From contig UQFM01000085.1 in assembly GCA_900540295.1 (NCBI GenBank), positions 1-6,742 on the forward strand: a stretch of 6,742 nucleotides of DNA, in the 5' to 3' direction. Shown here one piece after another: positions 1 through 6,184 of the stretch; positions within the stretch are counted from its first letter, which is position 1; the number at the start of each line of letters is the position of its first letter. The translations under genes were made by a program, and so were the position numbers. The notes below the pieces were generated by a model. The model had not been told where the DNA came from, did no database searches, and worked only from the letters and a program-made list of their open reading frames with translations. Source of the stretch: an uncultured Oscillospiraceae bacterium. GTDB taxonomy: Bacteria; Bacillota; Clostridia; Oscillospirales; Acutalibacteraceae.

Positions 1-48
1 CGAGATACTGATCGGTCTCGTGGGCTCGGAGATGTGTATAAGAGACAG
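1..48 (+). other. Illumina Nextera (Tn5) i7 adapter remnant; not genomic
   Basis: Bases 1-6 (CGAGAT) match the end of the Illumina P7 primer. Bases 7-14 (ACTGATCG) sit exactly where an 8-base i7 index belongs. Bases 15-29 are the Nextera read-2 overhang GTCTCGTGGGCTCGG, and bases 30-48 are the 19-base Tn5 mosaic end AGATGTGTATAAGAGACAG. The order P7 tail, index, overhang, mosaic end is that of a finished Nextera library molecule. This is therefore untrimmed adapter, not a transposon carried by the organism. Real genomic sequence starts at base 49, so the upstream promoter and context of the first gene are lost. Confidence 0.98.
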
Positions 49-53
49 GAGGT
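49..53 (+). promoter_or_regulatory. Shine-Dalgarno site of the PAP2 gene, at the adapter joint
   Basis: GAGGT lies 6 bases before the ATG at 60. The apparent longer AGGAGGT borrows its first two bases (47-48) from the adapter, so only GAGGT can be trusted as genomic. It fixes the ATG at 60 as the start even though everything upstream is missing. Confidence 0.75.
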
Positions 54-59
54 AAATTT

Positions 60-716
60 ATGGATTTCAGCGTATTTTCCGCGTTTGATCACTCGGTCTT
101 TCAGTGGATACAGGAGCATGTGTGGTGTGAGGTTTTAAATGTATTTATGCCGATTATTACATTTTTCGGTGAGGGCGGCTGTTTTTGGATTGTACTTGCC
201 GTGGTTTGCCTGTTCTCGAAAAAATACCGCAAGGTCGGCGTGACCATGGCGTTTGCGCTGATTGTGATGCTTTTGGTGAACGATGTAACGCTTAAAAACA
301 TATTTGCTCGTGTGCGTCCGTTCAATTTTGAACCGTTTGCAGATTTATATGCGGGCTTCCCTGTTTCGGCAGACGGCAAACCCGAACTGTTAGTCTCCCT
401 GCCGTCCAGCTACTCTTTCCCGTCAGGGCATACCTCTTCATCCTTTGCGGCGGCAACGGCGATTTTGCTTAACAAAAAATGGAAAGTCGGCGTGCCCGCC
501 TTTGTTTTGGCAATTCTCATCGGCTTCTCCCGAAATTACCTCATGGTACATTACCCGACCGACGTGCTGTTCGGCGCGCTGATGGGTATGGTTTATGCCG
601 TTATTGCGTATTTCCTTATTGCGAAGTTCGTTTACCCGCTGTTTGACAAATACGTCGGGCAAAAGGTCGATGCGTTTTTCGCAAAGAAATTCGGCAAAAA
701 GGAAAAAGCAAACTGA
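60..716 (+). CDS. PAP2-family membrane phosphatase
   Basis: A 218-residue integral membrane phosphatase of the PAP2 (type 2 phosphatidic acid phosphatase) superfamily. All three signature motifs are intact: K79-x6-R86-P87; P121-S-G-H124; and S157-R158-x5-H164-x3-D168. In this family the second-motif His acts with the third-motif Arg, His and Asp, the last His forming the phospho-enzyme. Hydrophobic segments lie at about 28-51, 60-76, 125-137, 144-162 and 168-192, with a Lys-rich C-terminal tail (about 201-216) that is probably cytoplasmic. Bacterial relatives dephosphorylate undecaprenyl diphosphate, phosphatidylglycerol phosphate or phosphatidic acid at the outer membrane face; the sequence does not say which applies here. 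The start is supported by GAGGT 6 bases upstream. The metallophosphoesterase begins 17 bases after the stop, so the two are probably cotranscribed. The promoter lies beyond the contig edge. Confidence 0.93.
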   Translation: MDFSVFSAFDHSVFQWIQEHVWCEVLNVFMPIITFFGEGGCFWIVLAVVCLFSKKYRKVGVTMAFALIVMLLVNDVTLKNIFARVRPFNFEPFADLYAGFPVSADGKPELLVSLPSSYSFPSGHTSSSFAAATAILLNKKWKVGVPAFVLAILIGFSRNYLMVHYPTDVLFGALMGMVYAVIAYFLIAKFVYPLFDKYVGQKVDAFFAKKFGKKEKAN

Positions 717-733
717 AGCAGGCGGTGTAAAAT

Positions 734-1900
734 ATGACGGCTCCACTCGGTAAAACAGCGGATTTGTATTTCCGTGCGGACGGCAAATTCCGCATTATGC
801 AGGTTGCCGATACGCAGGATACACAGGTGACTTCTAAAGATACTTTGGCTTTTTTGGCGGCGGCGCTCGATGAAGCCAAGCCCGATTTGGTTGTATTTAC
901 AGGTGACCAGTTTAAAGGCTACGGCGTCAGCTTCCTTTTCGGGGCGCGTGAAGCGAATTATAAAAAGGCAATTGACAATTTGATTGCGCCCTTAGAGCAA
1001 CGCGGGATTTCGTTCACGTTTGTATTCGGCAATCACGACGACCAGGCGTTCGGCATTCCGAAAGAAAAACAGCTCGAAATGTACCGCGCACACAAGAATT
1101 GTCTGGCGGTTGCGGGGGATGAAAATCTTTCGGGGCTGTGTAATCAGTATCTCAACATCCGTTCGCACGACGGCGAAAAGATTCTGTTTAATTTGTATTT
1201 GCTGGATTCGCTTTCCACCACGCTTGACGGCAAATGCGCAAGCGTCAGCAAGGGGCAAATCGAATGGTATCGCACGGTGCGCGAGTATTTAAAGGAAACC
1301 GCAGGGGACTATGTACCCTCAATTCTGTTCCAGCATATTCCCGTACCTGAAATGTGGGATTTGTTAAAGGAAGTGCCGAAGTCGCAGAAACCGCATGCGC
1401 AGGGCTTCCGTGAGCACTACGGCAAATTTTACGATATTGACGGGCGTTTTCTGAAAAAGGGAAATTGCGATTTCCTGTTGGAAACCCCCGCAACGCCCGC
1501 CGAAAACAGCGGGGAATTTGCGGCGGTTTCGGAAAAAGGCGATACGCTTGCCATGTTTTTCGGGCATGACCACAACAACAGCTTTGTGGGGAAACACGGC
1601 AATATGCTGCTCGGTTATACACAAGGTTGCGGTTTCAATGTATACGGTCCGCGTCTCAACCGCGGTGTGCGTCTGATTGATTTGGACGAACGAAATCCGC
1701 ATGCATTTTCGACATACACGCTTTTGTACCGCGATTTGTTCAGTGCAAAGGATATTCAGAATAAACCGAAATATCTGCTGTATTCCTACGCACCGCCAAG
1801 CGTGGAATCCGTATTGCCGACACTCAAAAAGCTCGGCATTGCCGCAGGTGCGGCGGCTGTTGCAGGTGTCGCATATGCGGTATGTAAAAAGAAAAAATAA
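734..1900 (+). CDS. Calcineurin-like metallophosphoesterase (Dcr2-like) with hydrophobic C-terminal tail
   Basis: A 388-residue member of the dinuclear-metal phosphoesterase superfamily. Visible motifs, in order, are D26-T-Q28 (usually D-x-H), G57-D58-Q59, G99-N100-H101-D102, H201 in FQHIP, and G277-H278-D279-H280. The arrangement and the TGDQ and FGNHDD wording resemble the Dcr2-like branch found in many Firmicutes and fungi. The substrate cannot be read from sequence. There is no N-terminal signal peptide. The C-terminus (about 367-383) is an Ala/Gly/Val-rich hydrophobic stretch with Lys pairs before it and four Lys after it, which suggests a tail anchor with the catalytic domain in the cytoplasm. 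That topology is inference. A weak AGGCGGT ribosome site lies 7 bases before the ATG. The gene follows the PAP2 gene by 17 bases, and a strong terminator begins 12 bases after the stop, so it ends a two-gene unit. Confidence 0.88.
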   Translation: MTAPLGKTADLYFRADGKFRIMQVADTQDTQVTSKDTLAFLAAALDEAKPDLVVFTGDQFKGYGVSFLFGAREANYKKAIDNLIAPLEQRGISFTFVFGNHDDQAFGIPKEKQLEMYRAHKNCLAVAGDENLSGLCNQYLNIRSHDGEKILFNLYLLDSLSTTLDGKCASVSKGQIEWYRTVREYLKETAGDYVPSILFQHIPVPEMWDLLKEVPKSQKPHAQGFREHYGKFYDIDGRFLKKGNCDFLLETPATPAENSGEFAAVSEKGDTLAMFFGHDHNNSFVGKHGNMLLGYTQGCGFNVYGPRLNRGVRLIDLDERNPHAFSTYTLLYRDLFSAKDIQNKPKYLLYSYAPPSVESVLPTLKKLGIAAGAAAVAGVAYAVCKKKK

Positions 1901-1911
1901 ATTCGAACTGC

Positions 1912-1943
1912 AAAAAGCTTCCCGAAACAACGGGAAGCTTTTT
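1912..1943 (+). terminator. Rho-independent terminator, probably bidirectional
   Basis: A perfect 13-bp stem: AAAAAGCTTCCCG (1912-1924) pairs with CGGGAAGCTTTTT (1931-1943) around a 6-base loop, AAACAA. It lies 12 bases after the metallophosphoesterase stop. Since the stem begins with A's and ends with T's, it gives a U-tract on either strand. It can therefore also stop the convergent minus-strand operon that ends at 2035. Confidence 0.92.
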
Positions 1944-1976
1944 GTGCGGCTTTTCGTAGGAATGACTGATGACGCG

Positions 1977-1994
1977 TTCTGAAAATTTTCAGAA
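1977..1994. repeat. 18-bp perfect palindrome in the convergent junction
   Basis: TTCTGAAAATTTTCAGAA equals its own reverse complement over all 18 bases, with no spacer. It lies between the terminator and the GC-rich hairpin. A zero-loop AT-rich palindrome could be a dimeric protein site or the edge of a small repeat. No start codon or promoter nearby explains it as an operator. Confidence 0.7.
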
Positions 1995-2029
1995 AACCGT
2001 AGGGGGCGGCGTCCTCGACGCCCCGTTTT
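1993..2029. repeat. GC-rich hairpin flanked by AAAAC/GTTTT; candidate dispersed intergenic repeat or second terminator
   Basis: The core is GGCGTC (2008-2013), loop CTC, GACGCC (2017-2022). Around it GG/CC pair across a bulged C, and the outer arms are AAAAC (1993-1997) and GTTTT (2025-2029). An alternative fold pairs GGGGCG (2003-2008) with CGCCCC (2019-2024). On the plus strand the stem is followed by GTTTTG, so it could act as a back-up terminator. The form resembles short GTAGGGGCGG-type palindromes that I recall between genes in gut Clostridia, but a dispersed nature cannot be shown from one copy. Confidence 0.5.
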
Positions 2030-2034
2030 GCATA

Positions 2035-2286
2035 TTAAGAATCAAAGCAATACCTATGCATTTCTGACAGAAATTCTTTGGTAATCGGATACCCGCTGTA
2101 TGCGCCGATTACAGAATCCACGGAACAATAGGGGCAAACCGCAGTTTCGCCCGTGTCCTCAATCCACTCTGTGATTTCTTTTGGATGAAAAATATTCAAA
2201 CAGTAGAAACAACCGCAATTTGAATCCTGCAATAGGCTTGCCTTGTTATTAGTACAGTATGTATGTGCTGTATCATAGTTTGTCAT
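2035..2286 (-). CDS. Small zinc-ribbon-like protein with two CxxC knuckles, function unknown
   Basis: An 83-residue soluble protein starting MTNYDTAH. Cysteines occur as C24-G-C26-F-Y-C29 and C51-P-Y-C54, with further C11 and C80. Two CxxC pairs 25 residues apart are typical of a four-Cys zinc ribbon. The wording FYCLxIFxPxEI and CPYCSVDSVIG followed by SGYPIT and FLxxMH matches, from memory, a widespread small family annotated only as a cytoplasmic protein; no function is known to me. The reading frame stays open upstream to 2409, but that stretch lies inside the histidine phosphatase gene. The start at 2286 was chosen because it falls 4 bases after the phosphatase stop (TGA-ATTT-ATG) and has AAAGG 10 bases upstream. 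It is the last gene of the three-gene operon and is probably translationally coupled to the phosphatase. Confidence 0.85.
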   Translation of the reverse strand: MTNYDTAHTYCTNNKASLLQDSNCGCFYCLNIFHPKEITEWIEDTGETAVCPYCSVDSVIGAYSGYPITKEFLSEMHRYCFDS

Positions 2287-2290
2287 AAAT

Positions 2291-3019
2291 TCAATGCCTT
2301 TCCTCTTTACAGTCAAACGTCTCGCAAAACCGTGCGGCAAACGCGGGCGGCTCATTGTGCGCATACAAATGTGAAATATCTCCGAACGATGCACAGCGAA
2401 ATACGGCAATGCCTTCCTCGCGTTCCTCTGTATACAGCGTTGTAACAGAGGTAGGGGCGGCGCAAAAGCCCTGCCAAAGCGGCACGGGGGAAATGCCCAG
2501 TAAATGTGAAAGCATCACGCATTCTACGCCGAAATGGCAGAAGAAAACAATTGTATCGCGGTTCGGATGTACGGCTTTGTAATATCTGCCTTTGCGCTCG
2601 TACCCGTGTGCTTTTAAAACCTTGTCAAGCCCTTTGCCGACGCGGTTGTATTCTTGCTTTACACGCACTCCCGAACGCATAAAATCGGTATCCGCCCATT
2701 TTTCGGGATGGTAGAAATCGTCTACCTTTGTGAAGAAAGCGGGCATTAAATCCCACGGACCGCAAAGCTTTTTCGTATTTTTATCGAAAATCGGTGCATG
2801 AAATTCCCGCAGCCAGCCGAGTGTTTTTGCGGTTTTTCCCGTGCGTTTCAAAGTACAGCCTGCCGTGTTTCTGGCACGTCCGAGCGGGGAACAGTAAATT
2901 GCGTCTAACCGTTCGCTGCTTAATTTTTCGGCAAGATATTCCGCCTCGCGCCACCCTTTTTCCGTTAAAGAATCAATGGAATAGTCGGGGTCACCGTGCC
3001 GAATGATGAGAATCCGCAT
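2291..3019 (-). CDS. Histidine phosphatase family (phosphoglycerate mutase-like) protein
   Basis: A 242-residue protein of the histidine phosphatase superfamily, branch 1. The N-terminal R7-H8-G9 motif carries the phospho-accepting His. SPLGRA (44-49) supplies the second phosphate-binding Arg, R48. E72 in WLREF fits the acid/base residue. H162 in CHFG is the second catalytic His. Members hydrolyse phosphomonoesters such as sugar phosphates, nucleotide-derived phosphates or phosphoserine; the substrate here is unknown. At 242 residues it is somewhat longer than typical small phosphatases, with extra sequence at about 80-155 forming a substrate-cap region rich in aromatic and charged residues. 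No signal peptide is seen, so it is cytoplasmic. Its ATG directly abuts the TAA stop of the upstream symporter (zero bases between), with GGAGGAGG inside the symporter's last codons. Cotranscription and coupling with the transporter are very likely, which suggests an imported or derived phosphorylated compound as substrate. Confidence 0.93.
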   Translation of the reverse strand: MRILIIRHGDPDYSIDSLTEKGWREAEYLAEKLSSERLDAIYCSPLGRARNTAGCTLKRTGKTAKTLGWLREFHAPIFDKNTKKLCGPWDLMPAFFTKVDDFYHPEKWADTDFMRSGVRVKQEYNRVGKGLDKVLKAHGYERKGRYYKAVHPNRDTIVFFCHFGVECVMLSHLLGISPVPLWQGFCAAPTSVTTLYTEEREEGIAVFRCASFGDISHLYAHNEPPAFAARFCETFDCKEERH

Positions 3020-4432
3020 TTACGCGTCCTCCTCCATTTTGGCTTCGCGTGCCGCGACGCATGCCTGTACTTTTTCGGAAAGCTCGCCGTACAGCTTATA
3101 TTTTTTCGAGAACACAAGGAAAGAAATAAATACCAAAATCGGCGGAATGACAAAGGTCATTACACTGATGGTCGTTTTTGCGGCTTCGGTTTGTACGGCG
3201 GCGCCGCCGTCATAGCCCGAGAGACCGAGACCCGAAAACAGAATGACGGTCTGCACAGTATACGCCATTTTCTGTAAAAAGCCCTTCATGGAGAAAGTCG
3301 TGCTTTCCGAGCGTTTGCCTGTTTTGTATTCGCCGTAATCTACAATGTCCGCAAGCATAATCGTCTGATTGACGAACATCGAAGCAATACCGACAGACGC
3401 GATAATATAGGCAATATTTAAAAGCAGCATTTGGTGTAAAATCGGACCGCACACAATCATTGCCGCATACCCGACAATAACCATGCATAGGCAGAACTGA
3501 TAAATCGTGCGGCGCGTGTATTTTTTGCTCATCAGCGGAATCACAAACAACCCGAGGAACGAGCCGACCGCACCGAAGGTGGCGAACATACTTTGTTTGG
3601 AGAGGTCGCCTTCTACGTTTTCAAAGTAATATGCACCCACGCCGCTGGTCAAATACCAGCCTGCGTTGGAAATCATGGCGAATATCATGAATACGATTAA
3701 CTGGTCGTTGCTCTTGAGTACGCCGAACAGTTTTTTAAAGTTGAATTTATCTTTGTTGTAAACCACGTGCCGTTCTTTGGTGACCGTGGCGCAAATTACG
3801 GAAAAAACAATCAAAAGCACCGCACAGAGAATCGCCCAACGGCTGAAGCCTTGTGCGCTGACTTTTTTCTCCGCCTCTGTCGCGCCGCTGCCGAGCCAAA
3901 GCAGAGCGAGCGGCGTGAAAATCGTGACAATGCCTTGTCCGATGCCGCTGAAGGTTCGCGCAATGGTGGAAATCGTGTTGCGCTCCTTCGGGTCGTTGGA
4001 GAAGCTCGGTACCATGCTCCAATAGGGGATATCCGCCATGGTGTTGGTCATGCCCCATGCAATGTACATGAATGCCACGTATACATACAGCCAAGGGGAA
4101 CCCAGCGGAATCCCGGGATTGGTAAACAGAAGCGCCAAAATCACAGCGTTCGAGCATGCACCAATCATAATCCACGGGCGGTACTTGCCCATACGCATTT
4201 TGGTACTGTCTACAATCGTGCCCATAATCGGGTCGTTAATGCCGTCCCAGATACGCGCAATCGGCGTTAAAATCAGCAAAAATGCCGCAGGCATCAGCAG
4301 TACGTCCGTTAAGTATTTTGCAAGGTAGGAATAAAACAAGCCGTAGCTTAAATCCAAACCCACCGCACCGATGCCGTAACCGACATACCGTCTGTATTTG
4401 GAAAGCTGGCTTTCCGTTGTTGTATTCGCCAA
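3020..4432 (-). CDS. GPH-family glycoside/pentoside/hexuronide:cation symporter (MelB-type MFS)
   Basis: A 470-residue, about 12-helix inner membrane importer that couples sugar uptake to Na+ or H+. Family hallmarks, numbered from the TTG start, are R60-IW-D63-GIN-D67-PIMG, matching the MelB helix II cation-site Asp pair. D134 in ADIPYWS matches MelB D124. TKER follows helix 6, and K370 in DYGEYKTG matches the helix XI Lys. All these key residues are present, so it should be functional. The substrate cannot be assigned. An in-frame ATG at 4498 lies upstream of the promoter -10 and cannot be used; an ATG at 4462 falls on the predicted transcript start. The TTG at 4432, giving (M)ANTTTES, has GGAG 8 bases upstream and is chosen. 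It is the first gene of an operon with the histidine phosphatase and zinc-ribbon protein. The C-terminal tail is short and charged, ending EEDA. Confidence 0.92.
   Translation of the reverse strand: MANTTTESQLSKYRRYVGYGIGAVGLDLSYGLFYSYLAKYLTDVLLMPAAFLLILTPIARIWDGINDPIMGTIVDSTKMRMGKYRPWIMIGACSNAVILALLFTNPGIPLGSPWLYVYVAFMYIAWGMTNTMADIPYWSMVPSFSNDPKERNTISTIARTFSGIGQGIVTIFTPLALLWLGSGATEAEKKVSAQGFSRWAILCAVLLIVFSVICATVTKERHVVYNKDKFNFKKLFGVLKSNDQLIVFMIFAMISNAGWYLTSGVGAYYFENVEGDLSKQSMFATFGAVGSFLGLFVIPLMSKKYTRRTIYQFCLCMVIVGYAAMIVCGPILHQMLLLNIAYIIASVGIASMFVNQTIMLADIVDYGEYKTGKRSESTTFSMKGFLQKMAYTVQTVILFSGLGLSGYDGGAAVQTEAAKTTISVMTFVIPPILVFISFLVFSKKYKLYGELSEKVQACVAAREAKMEEDA
3028..3035 (-). promoter_or_regulatory. 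Strong Shine-Dalgarno of the histidine phosphatase, inside the symporter gene
   Basis: GGAGGAGG on the minus strand lies 8 bases before the ATG at 3019, within the last codons of the symporter. Together with the TAA-ATG junction it shows that the phosphatase has its own strong initiation site and can also be served by terminating ribosomes. Confidence 0.9.
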
Positions 4433-4440
4433 AAAAATCA

Positions 4441-4444
4441 CTCC
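4441..4444 (-). promoter_or_regulatory. Shine-Dalgarno that sets the TTG start of the first symporter
   Basis: GGAG (in AAGCGGAG) on the minus strand is 8 bases before the TTG at 4432. The upstream alternative ATG at 4462 has only AAGG 12 or more bases away, and that lies within the promoter. This site is the main reason for calling a non-ATG start. Confidence 0.75.
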
Positions 4445-4464
4445 GCTTCTGTTTATCTTCATAT

Positions 4465-4477
4465 GGTATATCATACC
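4465..4477. promoter_or_regulatory. Candidate operator overlapping the -10 box of the symporter operon
   Basis: GGTAT-GAT-ATACC on the minus strand is an inverted repeat with 5-bp arms and a 3-base centre, laid directly over the TATGAT -10 element (4470-4475). A repressor bound here would block polymerase. The arms are short, so chance is possible and no regulator gene is in the window to pair with it. Confidence 0.4.
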
Positions 4478-4498
4478 TTTTTTACACGGATTCGTCAA
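4470..4498 (-). promoter_or_regulatory. Sigma-A promoter of the symporter-phosphatase-zinc protein operon
   Basis: On the minus strand TTGACG (4493-4498) is followed by exactly 17 bases and TATGAT (4470-4475). Both hexamers differ from consensus by one base. The expected transcript start is at about 4461-4463, giving a leader of about 30 bases before the TTG start. The promoter lies downstream of the terminator of the other symporter, so the two transporters are separate transcription units. Confidence 0.85.
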
Positions 4499-4528
4499 CC
4501 GCGCTGTCTGAAAAAATCAACAGAAGTC

Positions 4529-4564
4529 AAAAAAAGAGCGCCTGACTTTCGTCAAACGCTCTTT
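4529..4564 (-). terminator. Rho-independent terminator of the second symporter, GAAA loop
   Basis: On the minus strand AAAGAGCG-TTTGAC, loop GAAA, GTCAGG-CGCTCTTT forms a continuous 14-bp stem (4533-4564) with two U-G wobbles and a GNRA tetraloop. It runs into seven T's (4529-4535). It begins 11 bases after the symporter stop at 4576, so it closes that gene as a single-gene unit. Confidence 0.93.
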
Positions 4565-4575
4565 CAATACACTGC

Positions 4576-6150
4576 TTATTTCGATGCCTTCGCTTTTCTG
4601 GCTTCGACCTCTTTTACCATTTCCTGCTGTCTCTTTTCCGTAATGTTGTAGAAGAGTACGGGAATGATAGTGCCGACCATGCTTAAAGCACCTGCCAAAA
4701 TCAGAATGTTCCACAGCAGATTTTCGCCGTCCGCTGTAATTGCAGGCGTTGCTTCGGGGTTGATACCCGCCCAGCTGTAAGAGAACACGCCGATAAATGC
4801 GCCGACTGCCATACCGATTTTATTGATAAGCGTCTGCATGGCAAAGCAAATACCCTCTGCACGTTCGCCCGTTTTCCATTCCAGATAATCAACGGTATCG
4901 CCAATCATCGCATAGGAGAGAATGTTGTTTGCGCCCTGCGGAATGCCGAGCAGCACAAGACCGATTGCACAGACCACCAATTTCCAAGGTGCGTCGTAGC
5001 CGATGAAATACATCGCAAACATGACGACTGCGCCGAGAACGTGTACATAGATGTACGACCATTTTTTCGTAAACTTTTTGGTCATCCACGGGACGAGCAG
5101 GGAAGCAACCAAGCCGCCGGGTACAACCAGCAGGGTAATCAGGGAGTACATGCCCTCATTTTTAAGAACGTATTTTGCGAAATACAGGCCGCCTGTGTAT
5201 GTATATACCATTCTCGCGCCGCCGAGTACGCCCGAAATGACGAGCAAAAGCAACTGCTTGTTCTTAAACAGGAGCTTCAAGTTGTGCCCGAGTGAGGGCG
5301 GATTGTCTGTTGCTGTATAGCGCTCTTTGGTGTTTTTAAATCCGTAATAGAACATCGGAATGGCGATTACGGTGAATACCAAAGCACAAATGAAATAGGT
5401 CCATTTCAGAGTGTTTGCATTTGCTTCAATGAATTCGGGCATAACAGTATTGAAAAAGGCTTTTGCGCCTTCGGCATCCACACCCATTCGCTCCATAATC
5501 AAACCGAGATGCTCAGGATTTTTTTCGGAATATCTGTACTTTGCCGTTACCGCAGACGTAATAATCGGTACACCGACGGTCACAATTCCTGCGCCGAGTG
5601 TGCAGACAAGACGCGTAACGGTCATTAAATTGCCGCGCACCACCGTGTCATTGGTCATACAGGTGGAAAGTCCCCAATACGGTACATCGGCAACCGTGTA
5701 AACCACCGACCAAATGACATAGATTGCCGAAATAATCACGAAAGTTGACAGACTTTTAGACGGCAGGAAGGGGAAGAAGCAAATAATCGTCATTACAGCA
5801 ATGGGAATTGCCATCCACTTGAGATACGGGCGGCATTTGCCCCATTTGGTTCGGGTTCTGTCGACAATCGAACCCATAATCGGGTCATTCAGCGCATCAA
5901 ACACGCGTGTGCCGAGCATCAAAAAAGCGACTGCCATAGCGCCTGTAATACCGCCGAAAATTCCTCCCTCGGGAATCGAGCCGAACAACAGTGCGTCGGT
6001 CATGAATACAGTCAGGTAAGAACCGATAATGGTACAAATCAGGTTCTGACCGAATCCCGTAACCGCATACGCGATGGCTTCTTTCGGCTGCATATTTCCG
6101 TCGTTCGGCGTGGTGCCGTAGACTTTGTGCAGCAGAGCATCCAGTTTCAT
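4576..6150 (-). CDS. GPH-family sugar:cation symporter (MelB-type MFS), second and divergent copy
   Basis: A 524-residue, about 12-helix membrane symporter of the glycoside-pentoside-hexuronide family. It carries R82-VF-D85-ALN-D89-PIMG (helix II cation site), D155 in ADVPYWG, TKER after helix 6, and K426 in DYLEWKTGER. These are the same key positions as in the neighbouring symporter, but overall wording differs strongly, so this is not a recent duplicate. It is longer because of an N-terminal extension (about 20 residues before QPKEAIAY) and a 48-residue loop between helices 5 and 6 (about 201-248, rich in Glu, Lys and Asn), against about 16 residues in the neighbour; topology puts this loop outside. 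A Lys/Glu-rich C-terminal tail (about 505-524) looks helical and cytoplasmic. The ATG at 6150 has GAGG 7 bases upstream and a consensus promoter further up. The substrate is unknown, and no glycosidase adjoins it. Confidence 0.93.
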   Translation of the reverse strand: MKLDALLHKVYGTTPNDGNMQPKEAIAYAVTGFGQNLICTIIGSYLTVFMTDALLFGSIPEGGIFGGITGAMAVAFLMLGTRVFDALNDPIMGSIVDRTRTKWGKCRPYLKWMAIPIAVMTIICFFPFLPSKSLSTFVIISAIYVIWSVVYTVADVPYWGLSTCMTNDTVVRGNLMTVTRLVCTLGAGIVTVGVPIITSAVTAKYRYSEKNPEHLGLIMERMGVDAEGAKAFFNTVMPEFIEANANTLKWTYFICALVFTVIAIPMFYYGFKNTKERYTATDNPPSLGHNLKLLFKNKQLLLLVISGVLGGARMVYTYTGGLYFAKYVLKNEGMYSLITLLVVPGGLVASLLVPWMTKKFTKKWSYIYVHVLGAVVMFAMYFIGYDAPWKLVVCAIGLVLLGIPQGANNILSYAMIGDTVDYLEWKTGERAEGICFAMQTLINKIGMAVGAFIGVFSYSWAGINPEATPAITADGENLLWNILILAGALSMVGTIIPVLFYNITEKRQQEMVKEVEARKAKASK

Positions 6151-6184
6151 TTGTTTTCCTCTTTCCTTTTATAAGAATATAACT

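Noticed and set aside
30..48. Tn5-type mosaic end read as a natural transposon terminus
   Set aside because: It is joined to the Illumina overhang, an index and the P7 tail, so it is library adapter. No transposase or partner end is present.
1364..1930. A 188-codon open frame on the minus strand
   Set aside because: It is antisense to the well-supported metallophosphoesterase, shows no domain motif, runs across the terminator, and its translation has the odd Cys/Arg-rich look of a shadow frame.
2287..2409. N-terminal extension of the zinc-ribbon protein
   Set aside because: It would lie wholly inside the histidine phosphatase gene in another frame. The internal ATG at 2286, 4 bases after the phosphatase stop, is far more natural.
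3767..4270. A 167-codon open frame on the plus strand
   Set aside because: It is antisense to the first symporter, whose family motifs lie in exactly this stretch. The product is Arg/Asn/His-rich without recognisable features.
4433..4498. Longer symporter starting at the ATG at 4498 or 4462
   Set aside because: The first ATG overlaps the promoter -35 box and the second falls at the predicted transcript start without a ribosome site. The TTG at 4432 has GGAG at good spacing.
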